DNA from: Lycium barbarum
Lineage: Eukaryota > Streptophyta > Magnoliopsida > Solanales > Solanaceae
Length of the DNA: 64,000 nt
NCBI RefSeq assembly: GCF_019175385.1
Contig: NC_083337.1
Coordinates: 43,996,938-44,060,937, forward strand
Direction of reading: 5' to 3'
The notes beneath the pieces were generated by a model. That model was not told where the DNA came from. It did not search any database and saw nothing but the letters and a program-made list of their open reading frames with translations. A program made the position numbers and the translations under genes. Numbering within the stretch: position 1 is the stretch's first letter; every line of letters starts with the position of its first letter. Shown piece by piece: positions 50,390 through 61,059 of this stretch.

Positions 50390-50492
50390 GGACGCGATTA
50401 TATCAGCATTAAGGCACCGAATCCCTCCAAAGTTTCGAGGTTAAGCGTGCTAAGGTGGGAGCAATTTCAGGATGGGTAACCCCCTGGGAAGT
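50390..50492 (+). pseudogene. 5S rRNA-derived segment inside F2
   Basis: Aligned from memory to plant 5S rRNA positions 1-103 without a gap, about 79 of 103 bases agree. Best kept are the internal promoter parts: A-box GTTAAGCGTGCT (positions 52-62 nearly exact) and C-box AGGATGGGTAACCCCCTGG (one or two changes), ending CTGGGAAGT. The start GGACGCGATTATATCAGC matches GGATGCGATCATACCAGC with 3 changes in 18. The 3' end (positions 104-119) is not kept. It is sense to the element, midway through the interior. Cassandra TRIM elements carry 5S sequence in their LTRs; here it lies in the interior of a gypsy-type LARD. Probably a captured copy; whether Pol III still binds is unknown. Confidence 0.85.
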
Positions 50493-51935
50493 ATGCCAGA
50501 AGTTCTATATATCCAGACATAAGAGACAAATGAGAAGTTAGAGTAATCTAAGGGAAACTAGAGTATACGGAATGGCGGGAAACCGTAAGAGGTCGCTTAA
50601 GACGAGGTAGGCTAGACTGGAGAAGAGACAGAAAGTGCGTCACAGCTCTGGAAATTTGGATAGGCTTGAATAGCGTTTGGAAGTATTCGTGGGCTAGTTG
50701 ATAGTAATTATATATCTATGAATGCATATGATATGTGATTGTATCGGTGGACATGTGAGCTCCAGAAACCGGCTAAGGAAGGCATTAATCAAGTAAGGGT
50801 ACCGAAGGTTGAGTGATAGCAAGAATAAATGATATAAGTTTACAAGGTAAATTGACGTCATTTTCACTACAGGTTAAGATTGGAAAACTTAAATACAGCG
50901 ATATTTGGAAAAGAGAGAGAGTGAGTAAATAGAAAACAAAGAGATTAAAGTGTCGAAAGAATGTGAAAGGTAAGAAACCTCAGTAAGTGAAGCTCCCGAG
51001 AGAAATTATCGGCAAAGCGCGAGACTATTTGGGTAAGAACTCAAAGTAGCCATGTGAAAAGGCGTAGAGTGTGGTAAAAGGAAACAGGAGAGGAGTGTAT
51101 GAGGTTCGAGAACCGATTTCGATAAGTGGGGCTAAAGAAATAGTGACTAGGATAGGGAATGTGAAGTAAGAGAAAGAATGCTTAGGCTTGCGATGATGTT
51201 GAGGTGAGAGATCTATAAAAGAATAAATGTGTAGCTATATTAATGTAACTAAAGGTTCGATGAACAAGGATAGAGAGAGTGAAAGTTGTAAGGATTCTGT
51301 GCTAAGAACAAAAGTAGCGGGACACTTGAGAAATATGGACAAAATGATGGCATAGGCAGAAAGAAAAAAGGAAAACTTAGGATAAGAAGTTTTCGATATG
51401 ATAGACACAGAGTTGGAAGGAAGATGAGGAATAAGGCATAAACGAAGACTTCATAAAAGGACTGTTGGCATATAATGAGCCCCTTAAAGGGGGGAGACCT
51501 TATTATATTAGGCCAAAAAGGGATCACAACATTTTCAAGTACCAGAAAAAGAAACTTATTAGTTTGGGGAAAAAGTTTAAAATATGTCGGCACATCGGGA
51601 GTAAGTAAAGAATATTTCGAACGACGACGACTATTATAACGAAAGTATCAAAATTGGTAGTTTGAGAATTTGAGAGGAAGAAAGAATGCAGTAATGAAAC
51701 AAAAGAGTTCATCCGACAATAGAAAACAGTTCACGAACCATTAATCGTACGGAGCATGAGAATGTATGCTATGAAATTGTATGAATCATCGACGTGAAGC
51801 GGTATTCAATCATGTATGTAGGGGATCCACACCGAAGAGCCAACAAGAAATAACGATGGACGAAACGAGAGCCAATACAAATAAATCAAAGACAAGTATA
51901 CTTGTGTCAAGAAATGACCTGGGAAGGACAAGGAT

Positions 51936-52020
51936 AATGAGGTGGCGCAGTGGATTAAGAAACTCATGACGTAGAATGAGGACTCGTGTAAAGACCCAGG
52001 AGTTCGAGTATAAGGAAAAT
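51936..52020 (+). pseudogene. tRNA-like (or SINE-head) segment inside F2
   Basis: TGGCGCAGTGGATTAAG (51943-51959) fits the Pol III A-box TRGYNNARNNGG. AGGAGTTCGAGTA (51998-52010) fits the B-box GGTTCGANTCC with a few changes. The spacing and the GACTCGTGTAAAGACCC stretch before the B-box resemble a class II (Leu/Ser) tRNA with a long variable arm. I cannot pair a convincing acceptor stem, so a decayed SINE head is equally possible, and chance is not excluded. Confidence 0.45.
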
Positions 52021-52109
52021 AGGGTAAGGGATAAGGAATGGGCACGAAGAAAAGGACAACTATAGAAGGGACCCTCCCGAAGTACTATAACACCCCATAA
52101 GACCAGTTG

Positions 52110-52145
52110 AACATTCGAGGACGAATGTTCTAAAGGGGGTGAGGA
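52110..52145 (+). promoter_or_regulatory. F2 PPT with adjacent stem-loop
   Basis: AACATTCG-AGGA-CGAATGTT (52110-52129), then AAAGGGGGTGAGGA directly before the 3' LTR. Intact although the element codes for nothing, so it is probably needed in cis. Confidence 0.85.
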
Positions 52146-53419
52146 TGTTATATCCCGCATTTTGTACATTCGGATAATTCAAGAAAATTGCGGGAAGTTA
52201 AGAGCAAGGCTATATTTTGATTTTGTCTAACACACAAGCTGCTTATGAAATTTTTTGAAGTGGGAATATTAAGAGAAGCTAGGGGTAAAAAGGGAAATTC
52301 GCAATATGACTCATGGAAATATGGAGGAAGGCTAAGGGCAAACTTGGAATTTGGAGAATAATTTTTCATGAAGTGCAAAACAAAAAAAAATGGGCTTGGA
52401 AATTAAAGGGGGCCATTTGGGCCGTCCATAATAGATGGGCCAAAGCCCATATGGGGACAAAATTAATAAGTCCAAAAGATGACTTATTAGTCATGTTATT
52501 CATTTCATTCCTAGAAATTTCAAGAAGCTTAAAGAACAAAAGAGAAGGAGAAAAGATCCAAAGGCCATTCGGCCATGTCCAACTCCAACAAGAACCTTGG
52601 AAAATTTTTATCAAAAATTATTTTCTTCTAGCTAAACAATCCATTGAAGGGTCCTTAGCAAAGTGAAGTGGTTATTGGAGCAAGAAAAACATATATTCAT
52701 ACTATTTGGAAATTCTAGCCAAGTGAAGAATCAAGAAAAAAGGTAAGGTTTAATCATTTTCTTATATGTTATGGATGATTATGTATGTTGTAGTATGTGA
52801 AAGTGGATGAAATTCATGGAAATATGGACACTTGTTGTGGCCATGCATGTATGTGTGTGTGTGGGAATAATGATTTAATTATTTTATCTAGTGTTTGGTT
52901 GTTGCTGTTGTGGATTCTATGTTGATAATGAAAGTTGGATGATTCTAGTGAGGTTGTGATGGTTGGAGAGTTGTTTTAGAAATTAGTGTGATTTGAAAAT
53001 AGTCTTCTTGTATTTATGGAAGATAATGTTGTTAGTGTGTAAATTGTTGGGTTGTTGTGATTGAATTTGGAAGAAGGAATTAGGTTGTTATTGTTCTTAT
53101 TGGAGTTGGAAGGTCTTGGGGAAAATAATATGTTGATTGGGTTGTTTGGAATGTTATGTGAATTGTTGAAGTATTTTTGAATCATGTTAGAAAGATTTCG
53201 GATTAATACTTGAATGTGGGATCATTGGTGTTAGTTGGATTATATGTGATTGAATTGAATATAAATGAATTGCCGATGAATTATGTGACGAAGGTTGCTA
53301 ATGTTAGAATGTATTTTGGATTGATTGTTGAAGTTGTTAGTATGATTGTTGGTATTGTTGTTGATAGTTTGGCCGAGTTAAATTCTCGGATTGTTGTTGA
53401 TAATAATTGGCCAAGTTAG

Positions 53420-55843
53420 TGTCACGACCCGGCTAGGGGGCCGCGACGAGCACCCGGTGCTACCCCACCCGAGCACCCCCTTATCGTACATAACATAACA
53501 TCTAGGTGAACCATAAGTCAATTCAGGCTTTTTTTTTATTTTATTATCGGTAATCATATTGATCCCATTAGACGATCATCATCATTTAACGTATCATAGG
53601 CATCTAGGCCACACCATAAGTACAAGGCCGACGTGGCTAACAAAAGATATACAAAACATGGGCCGGCATGGCCGAACATCTCTACCCACATACACATGAC
53701 TACGAGCCTCTAAGAGTATGACATATCGTATGAGCGGGACAGGACCCCGCTATGCCCATAATTATATACACAAAAGAATAAGTACCCAAAAGCTACGGCT
53801 CCGAAAGAAATGGAGCTCTGCTATGCAATCTCTGAATAAGCAGCTATGGATCAAGTCTGTCTCTCTGTGCACCTGCGGGCATGACGCAGCGTCCACAAAC
53901 AAAAGGAGGTCAGTACGAAGAAAGTATTGAGTATGTAAAGCATGATCAACATCAATATAAAAGCATAATAGATAGCATATGAAGATAGCATAGGAGGGGA
54001 GGCAGTAATATCATCATCATCATGTCGCTTACTTGCAAACATCGTCGTTCGTATCACATAATAATACTCGTACCATACTTGTGCTCATATTCGTATACAT
54101 GTCCTTATTCGTATTCTTGTACATAGTCTTATCACATTCATATTCATATTATATACCTAGCCATACACTTATATACATACATAGCGTACCCGACCATAAG
54201 GTTCGGTGTTTCATACGTACTTGGCCAACCAAGGCTCAATGTTATTTCTACCTGGCCCTACCAAGGCTTCAGGGTTATCTGTACCATCTGCAGACGTGCG
54301 CGCGCGTTTCGTAATCGTATACGTACTTCATGCATATTCATATACATATATTCTACCCGGCGTTATAAGCTCGGGGTTCATTATAGCCCTTCATAGGCAC
54401 ATATAAGTATAATAGCCCGTAGGCACCTTTTGCATCATTTTTGATATCATTGTCATTACTATTCTCATCGTTATCGTTATATCTACATTATGGACTTACT
54501 CGTCATACGAGGAACATAGTATAATCATAGTACATATCAAGGGTCGTGAGCTTATGAGCTCGGAATGTCAACCATGTGAAGACAACATACTCATATGGAG
54601 GAATTAGGAATTTGGCCAAGAACCATGCCTTATGAAAGAAGGGTTAGCCTTACATACCTTTCCGTCGAACTATTATACACTTGCACGTTCCCTTCCAATG
54701 CTAGCGTTTATACCTTCATTAATATCATAACTATGGTCATTAGTCATTCACATTATCCACATTATCTAGATTCCTCAATTTGCCTCTAATTCACCCACAT
54801 TCATGATTATAACACCCATCTTCGTCCATTCGTCTAAAGTGTTTAGTTCATGATCTTAATACCATTTATAACACATTCATATCACAACACAACAACATTC
54901 ATAACTCAATTCAAACTATTTCTCAAAATGTCACTATTCATCATTCATGACCTAGTTGACCACATTTTCTACAATCCATGTATTTTAATTCTCCAATACC
55001 TTAAACATCTTGTAAAAATCATGAATCTTACCTTAGAAGTTGTAGGAACAAGCTTTGGTTGATAATACTCTTCTTTGAGCAAAACCCTAGTTTTTCTCCA
55101 TTTGGATTTCTTGACTTGGATGATCCTTGATGATTCCCTTATCCGTGATTCACTTGTCTTAATGTTATTGATGGCTTATAATCCTTGAAACTCATATAAT
55201 AAATGTAGAGAGAAGTTCTAGAGAGAAGTGGTGTAATGTTGTAATAAAATAAAATAAGTCTTGATCCTCATATTTAATGAATTGGAAAATCTGTGTTGGG
55301 TGAACAGTGGTCGTCCATGGAGGTTTACGGACCGTATTCCACTATACGGCTCGTCCTCCATGGGCGTATTTAGCCATTTCCAGAACCAGAAGCTGGGCTG
55401 CCTTCATGGTGGTTTACGGCCATGGTTTACGGGCCGTAAATCACTTTACGGTCCGTCCACCAGGTCGTTTTTAACCATTTCCTCGGCTGGCAGAAAGTTG
55501 AAGTTTGGCATGCCAGTTTACGACCTGGCAGTTTACGGACCGTATACCAGTTTACGGTCCGTATTTGCACTTTACGACCATTGGCAGAAAGCTGAAGCTT
55601 TTGCATGGCAGTTTACGACTGCCAGTTTACGGACCGTATTTCACTTTACGGTCCGTATTTTGCAATATACGACCACTGGGCAGTTTTGCCAACTTTCAAT
55701 TTTTCTCATTTCTCGACTTTTCATTCTAATCATCCACATCCCTTTTCATACATTTCCCATGAAACATTATACACTCGCACTCCTCGCACACATCATTAGT
55801 TCATTTACTTGCGTACCAACGGGAAATTTTCCAAGGTGTAACA
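53420..55843 (-). repeat. R6 3' LTR, 2,424 bp
   Basis: TGTCACGACCCGGC at 53420 to AAGGTGTAACA at 55843. Hairpin II of the conserved module is damaged here ('ggaggtcag'), while the 5' LTR keeps 'ggacgtcag'. U3 palindromes lie at about 55325-55660. Confidence 0.95.
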
Positions 55844-55879
55844 TTCTACCCCCCTTAGGAACATTCGTCCTCGAATGTT
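55844..55879 (-). promoter_or_regulatory. R6 PPT with adjacent stem-loop
   Basis: Minus strand AACATTCG-AGGA-CGAATGTT (55879-55860) then CCTAAGGGGGGTAGAA against the LTR. Confidence 0.85.
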
Positions 55880-56049
55880 AAAGGCTTGGGGAATTCTATA
55901 AAAATTTCGCCAGAGTTTCCTCTGTAATGTGGCACTACCACCCTGTCACAACAACCCACAATAACAATGCCTCACAGGGCAATAATACAACAGCACTAGA
56001 AATTTGGCCACACACGACCTGAATGTATAAAAGGGAAAACATGCATACC

Positions 56050-59000
56050 TTATGATTTTGACGTCTCATCTTGGACTTCTTCCAAGGGCTGAAATAAATG
56101 TGGGTATTTGGATCGCATATTCTCTTCTGCTTCCCATGTCATTTCCTCTCGATTGTCATTTCTCCACAGAACTTTAATTGACGTCACTTCTTTGTTTCTA
56201 AGCCTCCGTACTTGTCTATCTAATATGGCAATGGGTATTTCATCATAAGTTAACTTTTCTGTCACTTGAATATCATTCACTGGGACGATCCTCGTAGGAT
56301 CTCCAACACACTTCCGAAGCATCGAGACATGAAATATTGGATGGACTGACTCCAAATCTGGAGGTAGATCTAGCTCATAGGCCACTTTGCCTATTTTGCG
56401 CACAATTTCGTATGGCCCAATATACCGGGGACTGAGCTTCCCCTTTTTGCCAAATCTCATTACGCCCTTCATCGGCGACACTTTCAAGAATACCCAATCT
56501 TTCACTTCGAACTCTAAGTCTCTTCGACGATTATCCGCATAGGACTTCTGACGACTTTGAGCCGCTAGCAACCGATCTTGTATGAGCTTAACTTTCTCTA
56601 TTGCTTGCTGGACCAAGTCTGGCCCTATCAACTTAGCTTCTCCAATTTCAAACCACCCAACTGGGGATCTACACTTTCGCCCATATAGAGCCTCATACGG
56701 TGCCATTTGAATGCTAGAATGATAACTGTTATTGTAAGCAAACTCAATGAGTGGCAAATGGTCATCCCAATTTCCTCCAAAATCTATCATACATGCCCGT
56801 AACATATCTTTAAGAGTCTGAATAGTACGTTCAGCTTGCCCATCGGTCTGTGGGTGAAACGTCGTGCTTAGGCGCACTTGGGTCCCTAAACCTTCTTGGA
56901 AAGACCCCCAAAACTTGGCTGTAAACTGAGTCCCTCTATCGGAGATAATAGATACCGGAACGCCATGGAGTCTCCCTATCTCTTTAAGATAAAGCTTGGC
57001 ATAATCTTCTGCCATATAGGTCGTTCTGACTGGTAAGAAATGCGCTGAATTTGTGAGCCTATCCACGATCACCCATATAGAATCATATTTACGTCGAGAA
57101 CGGGGTAACCCTGTAATGAAATCCATATTAATCACTTCCCACTTCCAAGTTGGGATTTCTATAGCTTGCAATAAGCCACCCGACTTTTGGTGTTCTATCT
57201 TCACTTGTTGGCAATTAGGACACTGGGCTACGAATTCCGCTACGTCTTTCTTCATCCCATTCCACCAATATATAGTCTTAAGATCATGATACATTTTCGT
57301 CGCTCCGGGGTGAACGGAGTAACGGGAACAATGAGTTTCTCTCAAAATCTAATGGCGTAGACCTACCACATCGGGAACACATAACCTGCGTCGACATCGG
57401 AGAACTCCATTTTCCGAAATGTCAAATGATGACTCCTCCTTCTGAGGGAGTGTATCTCTGTACTGCATTAGCATGGGATCCTCATATTGTCGCTCTTTTA
57501 CTTCCGCTACTAACGATGAAACTGCTGAATTCTGAATAGTATCTCCGCTGCTACCTGAGTCCACCACTCGGACTCCTAGGCTAGCTAACTGCTGAAGATC
57601 ACGGGCCATCTCTTTCTTTTCTGGTCGTACATCACTTAGACTTCCCATCGACCTATGGCTAAGAGCATCAGCCACCACATTTGCCTTTCCGGGGTGGTAC
57701 AGGATTTCAACATCATAGTCTTTTAGCAACTCTAGCCATCGTCGTTGCCGCAAATTCAACTCTTTCTGCTTGAAGATGTACTGGAGACTCTTATGATCTG
57801 TATAAATATCCACGTGGACACCATATAAGTAATGTCTCCATATCTTTAAAGCATGGACCACCGCGGCCAATTCTAAGTCATGGGTAGGATAATTTTGCTC
57901 ATGTTTCCGTAATTGTCTAGAAGCATACGCAATCACCTTACCATTTTGCATCAATACACAGCCTAGCCCGACGCCTGAAGCATCACAATAAATAACATAT
58001 CCTTCCAATCCCTCTGGAAGTGTCAAGACTGGGGCTGAAGTCAGTCGGTCTTTCAACTCTTGGAAACTACACTCGCAAGCATCTGTCCATTGAAACTTAG
58101 CTGACTCCTGAGTCAACTTGGTGAGCGGTGCAGCAATAGAAGAGAAACCCTCAACAAATCTTCTGTAATAACCGGCTAAGCCCAAAAAGCTACGAACCTC
58201 CGTAGGGGTCGTGGGCCTTGGCCAAGTCTTCACTGCCTCAATCTTTTGGCTATCCACTCGAATACTGTCAGTTGCAACAATGTGGCCCAGAAATGCCACT
58301 GAGTTCAACCAAAACTCGCATTTGGAAAACTTCGCGAATAACTCTCGAGCTCGAAGAACTCCAAGGACAATTCGCAAATGATCCACATGCTCTGCCTTGG
58401 ATCTAGAATACACTAGGATGTCATCGATGAATACAATCACGAATCGATCCAGAAAAGGCCTGAATACATTGTTAATTAAGTCCATAAACACTGCCGGTGC
58501 ATTAGTTAGCCCAAACGACATTACCCGGAACTCGAAATGGCCATATCTTGTTCTGAAAGCTGTCTTAGGGATATCTTTCTCCCTAACTCTTACTTGGTGA
58601 TACCCGGACCTCAAATCAATCTTTGAAAACCATTTGGCACCTTCCAATTGATCAAATAAATCATCAATCCTCGGGAGGGGATACTTGTTCTTAATTGTCA
58701 CTTTATTCAATTGTCGATAATCAATGCACATTCTCAAGGAGCCATCCTTCTTCCGGACGAACAATACGGGTGCTCCCCACGGGGATGAACTAGGCCTAAT
58801 GAAGCCTTTTTCAAGCAAGTCTTTTAATTGCTCCTTCAACTCTTTCAACTCTGCGGGTGCCATCCTATAGAGAGGAATAGATATGGGATTAGTGTCTGGC
58901 AGCACATCAATCGCAAAATCGATCTCTCGCTCGGGAGGAAGGACTGGAAGCTCTTCCGAGAACACATCCGGAAATTCGTTCACTACCGGAACTGACTGAA

Positions 59001-60849
59001 GAGTCGGCGACTCAGCTTCTACATCTTGAACTCGTACTAGGTGATAAATGCACCCTTTCGTGATCATTTTCCTTGCCTTTAGATAGGAAATAAACCTACC
59101 TTTTGGTGATGCCGCATTCCCTTTCCATTCTAAGACTGGTTCTCCCGGAAACTGGAAATGAACTATCTTCATTTGGCAATCAACATTGGCATAACAAGAA
59201 GCCAACCAATCCATGCCCATAATAACGTCAAAATCTACCATTTCTAGCTCATGCAAATTAATCATGGTACGACAATCACAAATCACAATCACACAATTCC
59301 TATATACTCGGCTAGCTATTACCGATTCACCCACAGGTGTAGACACCTCGAAAGGTTTGATAGACTCCGGCTCAATTATAAATCGACCCACAATATATGG
59401 AGTAACATATGATAATGTGGAGCCCGGATCAATCAAATCATATACATCATGAGAGAATACCGATAATATACCTGTGACTACATCAGGAGAAGACTCAAGA
59501 TCTTGGCGTCCAGCCAAAGCATAAATACGGTGCTGAGGACCGCTAGTACTGGGAGCTCTGCCTCTACCACTACCATGGCCGACTGGCGCATGTGAACCTG
59601 GCCCCGTAGGGCGTACAGATGCTGATGATCCGGCTGCCGACCCTGCTGGCTGGGTCCTACCTCTACCCTGTACTGAGGGGCAATCACGCATGATATGGCC
59701 TGGTTGACCACATGAATAGCAACCATCCGAGCCCAATCGGCATCGACCCCAGTGCAACTTCCCACACTGGGAACATCGTGGTACAGGTGGCCTTGACTGG
59801 CCTGAATCACCTCTAAACTGAGACCCCGAATAACCCTGACTAGGCTCGAAACGAGTAGATCTGTCAAATCTCTGCCCCGTGAACTGTGGAGGTGTACTGG
59901 TCATAGAATAGCCTGAATGGCTCGGAAACTGTTGTCTGTGTCCGCCCTTGGACTCGCTCCTCGAACCCGAAGGTCTGGCCCTCTTGTTATGGCCCCTATC
60001 CTGCTCACGTTCATTTCTCTGCTGCTGTAGGTGTTCCTCTAATTCCTGAGCATGTGCCTGAATGCGTGCAATATCCATGCCATCCTGAAGGGACGCAGTT
60101 AAACATTTATCCATCAAGTGTGGCCCTAGGACTTTCACAAACCGGTGCACCCGATCGCCCATATCCGCTACCATGGCCGAAGCATACCTAGCCAAGGAAT
60201 TGAAGCGGAGACTATACTCTGTAGCACTCATGCTACCTTGCCTCAAATTCAAGAATTTATCGGCCCTAGGTCGCCGAACTTCCGGAGGCATATAATGACG
60301 GAGAAAAGCATCAACAAACTCTTGCTATACCGGTGGAGGTGCATTGGCTCCCCGCGAAGCCATCCAAACCGTATACCACTGGATTGAGACATCCCTCAAT
60401 CTATATGACTCTAGCTTCAGCGATTCGGTGTCTGAAGCATGTATCAACCGGAGCATCCTTAGCATACCATCAATAAAGTCCTGGGGATCCTCCTCCAGTT
60501 TCGACCCAAAGAATTTCGGGGGTTTCAAAGCAATGAAGTCACGGGCCCTTGCACTAACAGTCCTGTCACCTTGCCCTGCGCTTGGCCTCTGAGTCTGGGC
60601 CGCAACCAACTGAGTCAACAAATTAATGGCCTCTCTCACGTCTTGGCCCGAAGCATTCGGTGGAGGAGCTGGAGCTGGGGCTGAGGCTCCCACGTGCTCC
60701 TCAGTAATAGGCACTGTCTGGGAGGACTGAGATTGAGCCGCACTCTGGGACTCATATTCCTCTACTACCGGTGGCGGTGCTCTTTCAGCCCGCTTTTCTG
60801 CCACCGTCTTGCCCTTTTGGGCTGCTGTAGCCTTTTTCGTTTTAGGCAT
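56050..60849 (-). pseudogene. R6 gag-pol polyprotein, one frame, two nonsense codons
   Basis: A single frame of 1,600 codons runs from ATG 60849 (MPKTKKATAAQKG) to the stop at 56050, with no frameshift. Order: gag core (ARARDFIALKPPKFF); two zinc modules near 59775-59680, the second [14 protein letters not shown]; protease with LIDPGST (Asp codon 59430); RT with MCIDYRQLN and FIDDILVYS (near 58425); RNase H with all four acidic residues (YCDAS, LELAA, YTDHK, VVADAL); integrase with HHCC, INMDF, SDRGTQ and AERTIQ, the last two 35 residues apart; GPY; chromodomain LWRNDNREEMTWE ending near 56100. TAG codons interrupt gag near 60325 (Trp in R3's frame) and the start of integrase at 57349-57351 (Gln in R3). 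Both are C-to-T type changes. Everything else looks functional, so read-through or a sister copy without them could be active. Confidence 0.93.
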
Positions 60850-61042
60850 CTCTGAAAAACACAACACACGATTTAGGAACAAGAATTTCTTACATCATAG
60901 CTCTATCGCACGATTCTTATGAAGAAAGAAGGTCATATATTCCTAAAATGTCCGTAGCTTCTCGTTTATAAGTGTGGCGCGCAACACACCCATAACCAAG
61001 ACTCTACTAGACACGGCTCGTAGACACATCCTAAGACTGAAC

Positions 61043-61055
61043 TGCTCTTATACCA
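61043..61055 (-). other. R6 primer-binding site
   Basis: Minus strand TGGTATAAGAGCA, iMet-type with one C-to-A change, four bases from the LTR. Confidence 0.85.
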
Positions 61056-61059
61056 CTTT

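Larger units (their letters stand above)
49498..52109 (+). other. F2 internal region, non-coding
   Basis: The first 180 bp match the R6/R3 leader ('tagtagagtc', 'gcgccacatttataaacagg', 'cgtgcgatagagc'). Beyond that no gag or pol motif is readable in any frame; the longest frames are short and on the wrong strand. The sequence is purine-rich on the plus strand. Two exceptions are listed separately: the 5S-like segment and the tRNA-like segment. Confidence 0.75.

Noticed and set aside
51249..51593. 114-codon minus-strand frame rich in hydrophobic residues
   Set aside because: Antisense to F2, in purine-rich non-coding sequence that makes Phe/Leu/Ser-rich frames by composition; no start context or homology seen.
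55261..55881. 206-codon plus-strand reading frame, with a near-copy at 62894-63481
   Set aside because: It lies inside both R6 LTRs and is kept open by the repeated palindromes. The same phrases recur because of DNA repeats, and there is no known domain.
57053..57289. Plus-strand frames overlapping R6 integrase and RNase H
   Set aside because: Antisense shadows of the polyprotein.
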